A program made the translations under genes and the position numbers. A stretch of 64,000 nt of DNA from Prostheceraeus crozeri. Taxonomy: Eukaryota > Platyhelminthes > Polycladida > Euryleptidae. The stretch spans positions 62,001-126,000 of the forward strand of contig CAJQUW010005219.1 of assembly GCA_907163375.1 (NCBI GenBank), given 5' to 3'. The notes beneath the pieces are model-generated. The model had not been told where the DNA came from and did not search any database. It worked only from the letters and a program-made list of their open reading frames with translations. Positions 12,374 to 23,600 of this stretch are shown here, piece after piece (position 1 is the first letter of the stretch; every line of letters begins with the position of its first letter).

Positions 12374-13368
12374 CACTGTAAATCGCTCAATACCAATCAC
12401 ATGCGAAGGATGCATACCAAAATATTTTTTTGGTATATTTCTGTATGATCTTGGTATATATTTGTATGCTTTTCGCATGTTATTTCAAGTGTGGTATGCT
12501 TTACATACTAAAGCCATACCAGCACAATGTTAAAAGAAAGCATCAATCATGTCCAAAGTATGTTGATTTAAGGCTTTTTGTCAATAAAGATCACACTAAT
12601 GCTACTACTGCTTTGTAAGTAGTGAGATAATGACATTTTATAGTCAAACTAACAATACTGAATTCGATTTTAATACATGTAAGTCCGAGGCATTTCATAA
12701 ATAATCAATAAGTATTTGACCATCAACAATTATGCATTATGTAATTTTGGAACTAAGCATATTATCAATCCAAAATAAAGACACATTATAATTCATGAAC
12801 GCAAAAATAGTTATGTTTGAGATATATAAGTCAACATGGTTGCTGAAAAGTTATCGTTTTACTGAAATGATGTTTATCAATTTAGTTCAAGGAAATGAGC
12901 TAATTATGAGTCTTGTGAATGCTATAAGACAAGTTGCAAAAATGGCATGCGGTTTTAATTCCACAACAAATCTATTCTAGTTATATACCACACTTTCACA
13001 AAGAAATGTTCACAGCTGGTATTACTGGAAAAAAGTTATTTGTAAGTAGTATGTAGTATAACATATTTTTTGCCATATGACATAAAGCTATTCATACGAA
13101 AGACATACGAAACACATACCAATTTGCATCGGGTCTCGTACATAAAACATACCAAGAATTCGTATTTCAACGTAAAACAGCCAATCACAGTTAGCATAGT
13201 TCGTATCGTTTGCATACCAATCACATACGAAAGTAAATGGCCATTCGTATGAAAAACATACCAGATTTCTTTATATATACCAGAATCTCGTATCAAATGT
13301 TGGTTTCAAATTGTATGTAAACTTGGTATGTGTTTGTATGTAATTTTCGTATCCAGCGATTTACAGTG
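12374..13368. mobile_element. CACTG-ended MITE (copy 1)
   Basis: The element begins CACTGTAAATCGCT and ends with its exact reverse complement; TA flanks it on both sides. Both ends are packed with short degenerate repeats of GTATG / ATACCA in either orientation, such as TTTGTATG, ACATACCA and CATACGAAA. No transposase is present. CACTG ends plus subterminal repeat arrays fit EnSpm/CACTA elements, but a three-base target duplication is not evident, so the superfamily is open. It is inserted immediately 5' of the LINE scrap at 13376. A second, rearranged copy is at 50296..50774. Confidence 0.75.
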
Positions 13369-13375
13369 TATGAAG

Positions 13376-13650
13376 CTCACAAGTATGGTCTCCAAATGCA
13401 AAATGTGCTGTAAATGAGATTGAGCGTATTCAAAAAGCTTTCGTCAAGTTTTTATGTTTTCACACTCGCATCATGTACAAAAGTGATAACGACGCTGTAT
13501 TATACCATCATTTCCGCTAAACTACGCTCGCGGAGCGCAGGGAGACTTCAGACATTTTGCTATTTCACAAGATTGTCAATAGTGCAATCAGTTGCAATTA
13601 TTTCACATCAGCTGTATATTTTCAGTATCTGGTTTTCTATTGTCTCATTT
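13376..13650 (+). mobile_element. LINE 3' fragment (CR1/jockey-type)
   Basis: Frames here give the C-terminal end of a non-LTR reverse transcriptase: SSQVWSPNAKCAVNEIERIQ, then KAFVKFLCFHTR, and after a shift the typical LAERRETSDILLFHKIVNS block that follows RT in CR1/jockey elements. At least one frameshift and a stop break it. The RT core is absent; the MITE lies directly upstream, so either the element was 5'-truncated or the rest was lost. Confidence 0.7.
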
Positions 13651-13977
13651 TGATTCTGGTAATGTTGTAATCTGTATATCATTCACATCTGATGACTTTA
13701 ATTGGCATCCAGCTGTTGTCATCATTTTGAATAAATGCAAACACAAATTAGGTCTAGTAGCAACTCAGATTATATCCCAACTGTGTATACAGTTTCGATT
13801 TCATTAAATGAACATGATTACCCACCTTTGACCCAGTTACCACCTTTGAGGTATTGAAATTTTTTTAAAAAAAGAAGAATTGTGCACGAATTTGACTGAT
13901 CATAGTAACAATACAGAATAAAGAACAGTACTACACAAATCCTCCGTGTCATGACAACTTGGAGAGGTGATGGTTAG

Positions 13978-14202
13978 TTAAAGTATCAAAATATCAAAAC
14001 GTTTATTTCTCAAATCGAGAACACGAATATAGAATACGGCAAACAGTGTTACAATTACGAGTATGATGATGTTATAGAAATATTTACAGATGATGATATC
14101 ATGAAGCAGACAAAAATGATTGGAGAGAATAAGATAGCTATGGAAAGAGAGGATATTGACATACCACTAGCGGCATTTGAATATAGGCCTATTTTATTAT
14201 AG
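13978..14202 (+). CDS. Orphan acidic open segment, 74 codons
   Basis: An open frame without its own methionine start runs from a stop at 13975 to a stop at 14200..14202. The product is acidic with a coding-like pattern, for example NYEYDDVIEIFTDDDIMKQ and EREDIDIPLAAFEYRPILL. It could be a terminal exon of a host gene or a remnant of an unknown element. No clear acceptor precedes it. I recognise no family. Confidence 0.25.
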   Translation, partial: LKYQNIKTFISQIENTNIEYGKQCYNYEYDDVIEIFTDDDIMKQTKMIGENKIAMEREDIDIPLAAFEYRPILL

Positions 14203-14539
14203 CAGGAAGCACATGAATGATATTTAGAGGAGACATTATAAATATCAATAACTGTTAGCGACCTGATAATACAATTTTAAGCTTTTATATTATTGAAAGT
14301 TTCCCAAAACAAATTCTATGTACCTATTTAATGGGAGGTCCGGAACAGAATTTTATAAAAGTATAAATACATGTAATCTCGCACATTTACTAAAATCACA
14401 CATACAAATGATATTGAGCAGCTGAATTTTAAAGGATCTTACCTGAAATGGAGCGTTTAACGTTGAATCACAATTGCATGCAGTTCAAATACAATGTTCC
14501 GGACCATAGAGTAAGTACATGTAGGTAGGGTGTTGACTG

Positions 14540-14830
14540 AAACAAGTATCTGTATACAGCGATAATTTTTATATGAAGATATTCAGCTGTTTACGAAGAT
14601 AACGTTCCTGATGTCCAAAAATTATTTGAGCAGTTTTTAAAAGGCTGTTTTTTTTCAAATTATTCCTGTATCTATATACGACCGAGATGACGCCCCTTCA
14701 TAAGCAGTATGAAACAAGTTGGAATGAACGTTTGCCAACAATCATCTTAATTAAGCGGAAATTAAGCTGATTATCAAAGAACATTTATAAACTGCATCTT
14801 ATGCAGGTCTACAATGAAAACGTCACGATC
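14540..14830 (+). repeat. Penelope-associated repeat, copy 1
   Basis: Shares about 250 diverged bases with the reverse complement of 25850..26100, including ATTTGAGCAGTTTTTAA and CTTAATTAAG. The beginning also matches the last 65 bases of the window (63935..64000). Copy 2 leads directly into Penelope-like element 1, so this family may be the element's terminal (pLTR) or 5' region. Confidence 0.55.
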
Positions 14831-16337
14831 TTTTTGTGCTTTCCCGGATGACATTTAATCATCATCGGTATGATTGTATGATGCACTCAAATCTGAATGT
14901 AATGTGGGCCCATTTACAGCTATTAAAGTTTATTGTGATCAATGTCTATGATTGATTTACTTTGCTCTTCCAGTGGCAGGTATATATACATATACAGACC
15001 GTTTCATAAATAATTGCACAAAAAAGGTAACCTATTTTCAAATGTAATTTTCGTGTTGAAGTACTGCTTCAATTTTAATAAACGATGAGCCATATGAAAC
15101 TTTTTGTTTCATGGATTATTTTGGCATACATTTTGCTTTCCTAAGTGGTCAGTTGTGGTCAGTAGGCCTTCTGAAAGAAAATTGAGCGTTTTCTTTGATG
15201 CAGGAGTTTAACATGAAGACGAAAGAATATTTTAATGAAAATTGACAGACAGTGTGAACTATCACTCAGCTTTATTATGATGCAAGGATTATAAGACTCG
15301 TTGAATTTTACAAAAAGATGCAGTACAAATAAGTTTTACCGAAAAAATGATGCTAAAGAAGTCTGACATGATTTTTTCATTGATGAAGTTGCTCAGTTTC
15401 AATAGACTTTATGCCATTTGAAAGGATATGTTTAGTACTTTGACTTGGCAGAGCGATTAGGTTGTGTCCAGTCAGTTTTGGTCAACAGACCTAAAAGCAT
15501 GAATTTTTGGTCAATTCATTCACCGATGCCTACAGACTAAACTACACAAACCAGAAAATTAAGACGTTTTTAGTTAGGCCTATAGTATTATTATTTTTCT
15601 TTATGATCTACCGGAGGTTAGCCTCAACCAATTTAGTTAGGTTGATTTGTCGCTAACTTTCGCGTTAAAAATATTTCTAATGGTCAACTTGCCGTGCCCG
15701 ATAAGTGAACCGATAAGACTTTTAGCAACTCATTCCATGATGACAGGAAGCGGAGGGCAATTATGACATGATCAGCTGTGATATGGTCATGAATAATTTT
15801 TCTAATCACTTATTACTTCATTTAAATAGGCACACCACACTGTTTACCAAATCAAGAAAGTTTCTTGACTTACCAAGTGAATCAGTAATCAGTTAAATGA
15901 GCTTAAGCAGCTTACAGTTAAATTTGATGAGAATAAGCAAAAGATAAAAGAGCTTTTCGAGTTGTGCAACGATTTAGGAAACGGACTGTACATGTAGCTT
16001 GTGATATGATCACGCTCAAGAAAATGCTCCTATTGATTAGGGTAGGCATTACAGTGATAGTTATACCGATCGAATTGCTATATATTATTGCTATGCCCAT
16101 CGAACTACGGTATATATTATCTCCAAGGTTGACATGAAGCGGAGGATTTGTAAAATGCTATTATTTATTCTGTTTTGCTATCATGATCAGTTAAATCCCA
16201 GCAAATTTTTCCAAAAGTATAAAAATTTGCATATCTCACATGTTGTAATGGATCTCATTCGAGCTCATTTAATAAAATCGAAACTGTATACTCAAAGGGG
16301 GTTTAATAAATGCTGAATTTCTACTCTGCCTAATATA
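14831..16337. other. No gene; scattered repeat echoes
   Basis: AT-rich, no long frames. Two short stretches resemble the reverse complement of 23510..23590 downstream of Penelope-like element 1: TTTGCTCTTCCAGTGGCAG near 14964 and GTGATATGATCACGCT near 16001. About 14990-15140 begins CAGACCGTTTCATAAA, like a Tc1/mariner end, but no opposite end was found. Confidence 0.35.
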
Positions 16338-17708
16338 CACTTAGCACAATTGAAAACGCACCACCTGTCAAATCCAGCTAATTCGAAGTAAATCGCTTCG
16401 ATTGAATATGGAATGAAGGACGCACGCTAATTGACATAGATATCTGCACGACGGCGGTCTGGTGGTGGGATTGCGTAATTGTTCAGACTGAATTACTGAA
16501 GCAAGCATTATTATTACCGAATTACTTAGCAAGCATGTGTTCAAATTGAACTTCGATCATGAAGTATAAAATTAACGACTTATTATGGGAAATGACGGTT
16601 TTGTGAAAAATCTTAAGATGGTGCGTCAAATGTCTGATGCCGAAAGATGGCGTGCTATTGGCATGCTTGACGCTGGAATGTCCCTTCGGGCAGTCGGACG
16701 ACATTTCGGTCGTTCGCATACGACGATTGCCCGACATCTCAAGAAAGCGAGAGCAAATGGTACCGTGGCACATGCTGGCGTTGGTGCAGTTCGTCACACA
16801 ACTGCCAGAGCTGACCGGCGATTGCTCAGAATGGTGCGAGGCAATCCCACACTCCCCGCAACTCTGCTACGACTGATGTGAGGCGAAAGAAGTCGCAGAG
16901 GCAACATCCTGAGCTCGGGCACCATAAGAAATCGGCTTCGAGAGCAAGAACTTCGCTCAAGGAAGATGCGCAAATGCCCCAGATTAACACCTGCGCATGT
17001 GGCACGAAGAGAGCGGTGGGCGATGCAACGAGTTCACTGGAGACTACCGCAATGGAGACGTATCATCTTCACTGACGAAAGTCGGTTTCGTCTGTTCTGC
17101 AATGATGGCCGCATTCGTGTTTGAGATGCTGCAGCAACACGTCCAGCCTACTCATCAGCAACAGGGGCCATCCGTTGCATCCGTTGCAACAGGGGCATCG
17201 TGCATACAATGTGACGCAGCTGAAGGAAAACTTAGGGATACGGACTCTTCGCTGGCCATCAAGGTCGCCGGACATGAACCCGATCGAGCACGTGTGGGAT
17301 TATCTGAAGCGCCAAGTTCAGCAGCGGGACCCGCCTCCGCAAACACTGCGTGAATTACAAGAGACAGTGGTTGCAGTTTGGCAACAAATTCCTCAAAATT
17401 TTCTGAGACGGCTCGTCCTCAGAATGCCGCGACGAATCAGTGCCTTATTGACTGCTCGCGGAGGTTATACCCGCTATTAACTTGTACAAGTATAGATGTT
17501 ATGTTTAATAATTTCTTTTCTTAATCACTAAAAGTTTGTCCTATTCATTTACATTAGCTGTCAATCATGTCATTAGACCCCTGACCGCCGTCGGGCCGTA
17601 GCACAGATATCTATGTCGGTTAGAATGCGTCCTCCATTCTTTATCAATCGTCTATAGAGATCAATTTGACGGATTTGACAGGTGGTGCGTTTTCAATTGT
17701 GCTAAGTG
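16338..17708 (+). mobile_element. Tc1-like element, copy 1, with TIRs and TA duplication
   Basis: The terminal inverted repeats read CACTTAGCACAATTGAAAAC inward from both ends and extend to about 40 bp; TA flanks both sides (16336-16337, 17709-17710). Length 1371 bp, normal for a Tc1 element with an internal deletion. It sits between AT-rich DNA and the 3' tail of the minus-strand LINE. Confidence 0.9.
16585..17480 (+). pseudogene. Tc1 transposase pseudogene, centre deleted
   Basis: The N-terminal paired-type helix-turn-helix is clear (MLDAGMSLRAVGRHFGRSHT), followed in other frames by IFTDESRF, the first catalytic aspartate, and by SPDMNPIEHVWDYLK, which holds the last acidic residue of the DD34E triad. 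Only about 35 codons separate the region after the first motif from WPSRSPDMN, where the family has about 100, and the second catalytic aspartate (usually QDNA) is missing. Several frameshifts are also present. The protein cannot be active. The deleted part is bridged by CATCCGTTG direct repeats near 17168, which may mark the deletion junction. Confidence 0.85.
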
Positions 17709-17719
17709 TACTTACTCTA

Positions 17720-18378
17720 TGTTCAGGACCTCGTTGACTGATACAGACTTCAGTAAATTCCACTGAGAGCATTATTGTGTGTCTCAGTTTTATGCAGTTA
17801 AATGATATTCATGAAATCATTCGTTGCTGTAACAATGCTTAGTTCTGACGTAATTTGCTGCTTTCATTATTTTGCTTAATTTCACAATACTTCTGTATCG
17901 ATTTTCTGAAGCATTCCACAGAAATCTTGCTTTGTGATGTTGACAAGAAATGGTGTTATTTGTAACCATGTTTTACTATGCATCGAACATTCACATATAA
18001 AATGAAATGCAGTTTATATTGTCTATTGTTCGATCATTGCAGAAGCTACATATTCTGTCTTCGCATTCCAATCTATCTCTATAGGATCCTGTTGTTACCG
18101 CTAAATCATGATTTCCACACATCATTTTCAACAATGGTTCGACATCTTTCTGTCTTATGTTAAATGTAAAATAAATGCTACATTCAAATTGGGCTGATTC
18201 CAAATAGCTAACACCTGTTTGACTTTTAGCGCTGTTTATCCATTCAGCTCTGAAATGTTCTAACAATCTAGTTTTAACAATATTCTTGCATTCTTAAATG
18301 TTAACAGTTAAGCGTGTTGCTTTTTCCCATAGATGTGATAAATTTCTATGTTTGAGTAGCTTTTCTATTCTCTAATAC
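17720..18378 (-). mobile_element. LINE (minus), C-terminal and 3' part
   Basis: The frame at 17991..18266 encodes the segment that follows RT in several CR1-group LINEs: a helical stretch ending in MCGNHDLAVTTGSYRDR, then a CxxC motif (ICSFCNDR). The same LINE continues at 20039..23110; Tc1 copy 2 is inserted between them. The 3' end lies near 17720, next to Tc1 copy 1. Confidence 0.7.
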
Positions 18379-18380
18379 TA

Positions 18381-20036
18381 CAATCCGTTTCATAAAAAGT
18401 GGATCATCCTAAAATTTGACTAAATAAAACATAAGTATGATACAGAAAGCATTTTTCATGTTATTTCATGTCCCTAATATATTTAAATGTCCTTATATAA
18501 TCTGATAAGCCATGATACAGTAACGGTTCTTAAGAAGCTAATAATTTGTGGCCCTACCCTTATTGTCAATGACATTACCAATTCGTCTAGGCATTGATTC
18601 GATGATATCGTTGATTTTTGACTGATCTTACTTTCTCCACTCTCTTTTTAACAGTGACGTAAATTGTGATACGCCATCTGTAGGTAGCAGTGAACGACGA
18701 ACGTTACGTTTTAGAATACTCCATACATTTTCTATGGGATTCAGATCAGGAGAACGAGCTGGCCAAGATAATGTCCTAAGCCCTAATTGAGACTTGCATA
18801 AGTTGACTCTACTACTCCTGTGACACGTAGCATTATCATCCATAAATAACCAAGTCGATGGATCACCAAGTTGATCTGTCATTTGGCCAATGTTCATTCG
18901 TAAAACATTCACATAGCGTTCAGAATTCATGGTTCCTTGCTGTATGTGAAGTTCAGAGCGGCCATTGGTCCAAATGACAGCCCAAATCAGTAGAGTCGCA
19001 CCACCTTGTACCCGGGGAGGATGTAAATGTCTCGGAATTTCCTGATCAGATTTTATCCATAATCTCAATCGACCATCACTATCCTTCAGACGGACTGATG
19101 CCTCATCAGACCAGACAACCCGATCCCATTGATTTCGCCAGTGACAATGACTCATTGCCCATCTGAGACGTCTTTTTGTATGCTGATCTGATTATTCGAT
19201 CTGAGAGGGCCTCTTACAGCTCTTGAAATTCGACTCAATAAGTCTTCTACGAATAGTGGACTTAGAAATAGACGAGACTAGTGCAGCCATCTCAGTTAAC
19301 GAGAGACTTGGATCAACTTTAACAAATCTCAAAATTAGGCGGTCTCTACGTTTGGATGTTTTGCGTGGACGGCCAGAGCCCTCTTTATGACAGAGTCGAA
19401 AATCATCATTATGCCATCGATGCACATTTGTGTAAGGGACATTTAGTCGCTTGCTTGTAGCTCGCAAAGAAAACCCTAGTTCTAGCAAGACTGAAACTTT
19501 GCCTTTAGTGAATGCGATCTCGTTATTGTTCATTTGTGCTTTGTATTGTTTTCAACCGGTAAGATATAGATTTCTGGCTGAAAGCAATCAGGAGTGCTGC
19601 CAACACCACCGCAACGAAGTCAGGAAGCTATGGAACATGTAGTCCAGTTAATCACATGTAGCAGTTACATTATTGTTGATGAATAATGGTGTTATACTGG
19701 CTCTGATTGACCGATTTTCTTTATTTTTGTTTTGCTTGATAGCTTTTGGCTTGTAGAACAACATATTACATAACAAAGGAAACATATGTAATTTTATAAG
19801 ATTGAGGTATGATTTTGTGTAACATTGCTAAATGAAGATCAAATTATCTACTACTTTTTTATCTATAACAGGAAAACAACTCAATATTCATGCTTGAAAT
19901 TTCCAACAATGATATTAGTAAGCACAACTGACATATCTTCCAAACTTCAGAGAAATTCGTTCAAGTTTGGCGGAGTTAGACAAAGTTTAAGTTAAGGCGA
20001 TGTTTAAGGGTGATCCATTTTTTATGAAACAATCTG
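18381..20036 (-). mobile_element. Tc1-like element, copy 2, nearly whole
   Basis: Inverted ends of about 30 bp (left CAATCCGTTTCATAAAAAGT, right end reading inward CAGATTGTTTCATAAAAAAT) are flanked by TA on both sides. The 1656-bp element is inserted in the minus-strand LINE and is in the same orientation. Its single gene covers most of it. Confidence 0.9.
18538..19533 (-). pseudogene. Tc1 transposase, complete but for two stops
   Basis: The DDE transposase of the Tc1/mariner superfamily, in one frame of 332 codons from the methionine at 19533 to the stop at 18538..18540. The helix-turn-helix region has LGFSLRATSKRLNVPYTN. The catalytic triad is present: VVWSDEASVRL, FMDDNATCH and SPDLNPIENVWSILKRN. 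The C-terminus ends with SMPRRIGNVIDNKGRATNY. Only two in-frame stops interrupt it (19192..19194 and 18628..18630), and there is no frameshift, so this copy is young. Family length is about 340 residues. Confidence 0.9.
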
Positions 20037-20299
20037 TATGTACACTGTATATGAGCAATTTGAACTATTCAAATCATTTAAAATATGATCAAAGCAGATA
20101 ATTTACAAATAATTTTGATCCAAAGATTGATTGCGGCTTTGTCAAAATAATATTCCAGTGGAAGCAATCCAAAATCAACTATTAAACAATAGTTTGATGT
20201 TGTAGTTGACAAATAATGGAAACGTTTGTAAAATTGAAACTATTTAATTCAATTCCGACAGTTTGTTATAGAAGCAGTTTTTCTCCACCATATTGCATT

Positions 20300-20930
20300 T
20301 TAGATAAAGTCAGCATTTCGAACATATTTTTCTGTTAATACTACCAACTTCTTTCAGTTTTTTAGCTGTCAAATTGTTTGCCTTTGTTAGTAAGTGAAAT
20401 AAGATGCCTCCTAGTGTTGTGTGAGATCCAAAATTCTAAGTATTTATATTCCTTAACTATTTCAATATGCTTAATTTCATTATCATATTTAACATTTGGA
20501 ATCATGATGTTTGTTTGATCATGGTTTATTTTCAGACCATAATCGCTACAAAACTTGTTATTTATTTCATTAATTCGTCTTCATCATAGTGCAGCATTTG
20601 TTAGTTCAGCATTAGAGTAAATTTCTTTCGCCAAGTTATTCATAAAAATTGAAAATAAGGTGGGAGATAAACTATATCCTTGAGGCAAGTCATTTTGCAA
20701 GTCAAATGCATCGGATTCTACGCCATTAAATAATATTTTATATTTCTTCTTAATCATTTATTTCATTAGAAGGTGGAGAAAGTTGCTGCTTGGAAGTAGT
20801 GCATGCAGTTTATTTATCATTAATTCCTTAGGAATTGAATCAGAAGCCTTCGAAAAGTCTATGAAGCTTATATATAAAGGATGCTCCATCCTGCATTCTG
20901 TAAATTTTTCACAGGCAAGTAAAGATAGTT
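20300..20930 (-). pseudogene. LINE reverse transcriptase pseudogene
   Basis: Recognisable RT blocks are LYISFIDFSKASDS (the aspartate-bearing block A) and LPQGYSLSPTLFSIFMNNL (block B). The expected YADD block C is missing: after NAELTNAAL the sequence jumps to NEINNKFCSDYGLKINHDQ, which normally follows YADD by a few dozen residues. Stops and shifts are also present. The N-terminal RT blocks upstream are replaced by the palindrome at 20907..21162. Not functional. Confidence 0.75.
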
Positions 20931-21162
20931 TCTGACTCGGATCTAATTTATTGGTCGAAAATAAAAGGATTTAAAGTTACAGCGTCACGGGCCTTCGGCG
21001 TCCAGCGCCTTCTTAACGGTCGATGGCCAAATGGCCATTTGACCATCGACCGTTAAGAAGGCGCTGGACGCCAAAGGCCCGTCACGCTGTAACTTTAAAT
21101 CCTTTTATTTTCGACCAATAAATTAGATCCGAGTCAGAAACTATCTTTACTTGCCTGTGAAA
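20907..21162. repeat. 256-bp palindrome without spacer
   Basis: The arms 20907..21034 and 21035..21162 are reverse complements of each other with only three mismatches and no spacer (centre CAAATGG/CCATTTG). The outer part of each arm is LINE RT sequence; the inner part is GC-rich. The DNA can fold into a 128-bp-arm cruciform. It sits between the endonuclease and RT of the minus-strand LINE. Confidence 0.95.
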
Positions 21163-22289
21163 TGCATCGCCTGACTCGCAAACTGGTCAACTATGTAAAT
21201 TTTTCTTTGTCTTGTTATGTTCTTAGAATATTTAGACCTATGCACTTTGCTTTTGCTGTTATATGCATCACCGTTCATTTTCAATAGTTCTAGATATATT
21301 TCATTCGCATTCATAGTCTTAACATTCAATGCATTAGATAGTACTGAACAATGTCTGTCAAATTTTTGACAATTTTCTCGGGTCCATTTATAAGGAAATA
21401 TTTTTTTGCATGAAGGCTTTGGATTTAGAATTCGCTGTTCATTGTTGAAAGCTAAATTTAATTTTATTTTTAAATGAGAATAATCAGTGTATAAAACTGG
21501 ATTGCCAGTTTCAAAACCAGTTAATATATTTAAAATAGATTCTGATATGATCAAGTTATCAATCATAGATTTCCTTACGACATTGTTCAGAATACAATGA
21601 AACGTATGTAAACTTTCCTAAACTATTGATATTTTCGAATCTTCCGTTCGCTATAATTAGATCAGTTTCATTACAAAATTTTGAGACATTCCAAAAAAAA
21701 AATTCCCATAGCCGTTGAATGTCATATCCTCTGAATTCCTTTTCGGAAATCTATACTTTTCATTATCATTCTTTGAACCAATTCGTCTATTTAAATCACC
21801 AATAATTATCATAGTTTCCGTCTTATATCTAATAATGTAATCTTTGATGTTTTCGTAAAAGTCCTTATCTTTGTACTTTGATTCCTTGTTACTTCTATAG
21901 CATATCAGCAGGTAAATGTCTGATAATTGTTCATGTTTTTGGGTTATTCTATTTATTATAATTGTTCCCTTCTCACTTGCAATTTGATCAATTTTCAATT
22001 TTTTTAATTCGTCTGTTACGTATACTGATATGCCTTTGCTAATTCGTCCTGACTTCTTTCCCGTAGTATGTTGACCTGAATAGCATTCAATTAAGGGGAA
22101 GTCACTTTCATTTTTCAAATGTGTTTCAGAAAAACAAATAATACCTGCGTTATCCATGTCCTTGATCACATCAGTATTCTTCATATTATCATCCTTTAGG
22201 CCGTTTATATTGATATAACTCATTTTCAATTCGTTTATATTGTCTGTATTTGGTTCATCGTCATCTCCATCTATCATTGCGTGAAACAT
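21147..22289 (-). pseudogene. LINE AP-endonuclease domain
   Basis: The frame at 22289..21657 encodes the N-terminal part of an apurinic/apyrimidinic-type endonuclease that nicks target DNA for reverse transcription. Seen are SYININGLKDDN, IICFSETHLKN with the catalytic glutamate, the central IIIGDLNRRIG with the D-x-N pair, and in another frame (21566..21147) DYSHLKIKL, matching the terminal S-D-H position but with Y-S-H. There is at least one frameshift between 21657 and 21566. The linker toward RT ends at the palindrome. Confidence 0.75.
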
Positions 22290-22499
22290 ACGGCCTTATT
22301 GGTGTGTGTTGTCTGTTGCTTGGCTGTAGAAAGCGTCTTGGTGTTCCATTCTTGCTACTCTGAGCCGCTCTTCATCTTGTATTATTTCTTCTCTTTCATA
22401 GTATCTTCGATTTTCTTAATGTCCTTCATTTCCATGCCTGCTAACATTATCGCATCTTCTTTCACTTTCGTATCTTGGTCTTTTGTTTTCATAGGTTCT

Positions 22500-23106
22500 T
22501 CTGCTGCTGTAATGGTATCTGTTTAGGTAATAAATGTTGCTGCGATATCGTTGATTGCGGTTCCATGGCGCATGATAACACTTTCGAATGTCGTGGCCTA
22601 TTTTTCCACAGTGGAAGCACTTTATTCTTCTATTATAACTCGGTTGCCAATGTTGTTGTTGCTCCTGCAGTTGCTCTTGCGGTTGCTGCTGCTGCTGCGC
22701 TTACAGAAGTTGTCATTCTTGCTGATGTCTAAATTCGGACCTTTTCTTTATCTCCTCAATGCTGCCAATGTTTTTGAATATATCTCATATCTTTCTTGAT
22801 TTCGTCTTCATCATCTTCAGTTTCACTTTCATCACTCTCATCGTTCAAATGAAATATTCTTCTTTCTTCTCCTCTCGCTTTTAATCTCAATTCTTCGATT
22901 TGATGATTCTTTGTCAATATTTCTTCTTCCTTTTGATTGATCTGTGATTCAAGAAATTTCATTTTTTCATTTCTTTGTTGTAGCTCTTGTGTTTTTGTTC
23001 GCATGTCTCTTATTTTTCCGTCTTGCTCCTTCATTTCTATTTCAAAGGAATGAAAGACTTTCAGAAGATCTTGTCTTTCAGCTTCATGTCTCTTCTTTTC
23101 CTTCAC
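22500..23106 (-). pseudogene. LINE ORF1: coiled coil plus CCHC knuckle
   Basis: The first part (23106..22756) is a highly charged heptad-like coiled coil (ERQDLLKVFHSFEIEMKEQD and following), then an acidic patch (DESDESETEDDEDE). Further on, in another frame near 22600, is a zinc knuckle, CFHCGKIGHDIRKC. Coiled coil plus CCHC is the usual layout of an RNA-binding LINE ORF1 protein. At least one frameshift separates the two parts. It lies directly upstream of the endonuclease in the same orientation. Confidence 0.7.
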
Positions 23107-23110
23107 AAAC

Positions 23111-23600
23111 TGAGTGTTGCTTGTCTGTGTGGTCTGTGTTCTGAGTTTTGTGATGATTGTACAATGTTTTCCAGTTCAGTATCCTACATCTTTGTTATAC
23201 ATACTTTGCATGTGTAGTTTCCTTTAGTAATTTTGATGTATTTGACCAGTTCGCAATTAGGAAGAAGGGCACAGTTCAAATGGAAATTGTCACAACACTT
23301 TTCACACTTTTAATATAACTCGAACTCTTTTACCGATAATTAGCTCCTAAATTAGCAATTCGATGGGCTACCATCAGGGATGCGGAGGTTGATAGGACTC
23401 CAGTTTATAATAGGACTTCGGGACTCCGACTCCGACTCCGCATCCCTGGCTATCATTAATAAAAAGTCAGCTTTATTATAATAAGATTATTTTCTTTAGC
23501 GTGATCATATCACAAACTGCCACTGAAAGAGCAAAACATCGATCGTGATCAGAGCAACTGATCGCAAGGAATCAAAAGATGTAAGTGGCAACTATCCATT
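23111..23600. other. No gene; short inverted motif
   Basis: Probably the LINE 5' flank and unique DNA. GGGATGCGGAG near 23377 is mirrored by CTCCGCATCCC near 23438 around a short run of GACTCC repeats, a hairpin-prone stretch. No frame of note. Confidence 0.4.

Larger units (their letters stand above)
20039..23110 (-). mobile_element. LINE (minus), main part: ORF1, endonuclease, RT
   Basis: Read on the minus strand, the order is ORF1 (23106..22500), endonuclease (22289..21147), a palindrome (21162..20907) and a damaged RT (about 20930-20300). Tc1 copy 2 interrupts it and the tail continues at 18378..17720. The total is about 3.7 kb of LINE sequence. ORF1 plus APE endonuclease plus RT places it in the jockey/CR1 group; I cannot name the clade. 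The interruption shows the LINE is older than Tc1 copy 2. Confidence 0.8.

Noticed and set aside
14990-15140. Tc1/mariner-like end CAGACCGTTTCATAAA
   Set aside because: Resembles the Tc1 copy 2 terminus for only about a dozen bases and no opposite end or transposase was found.
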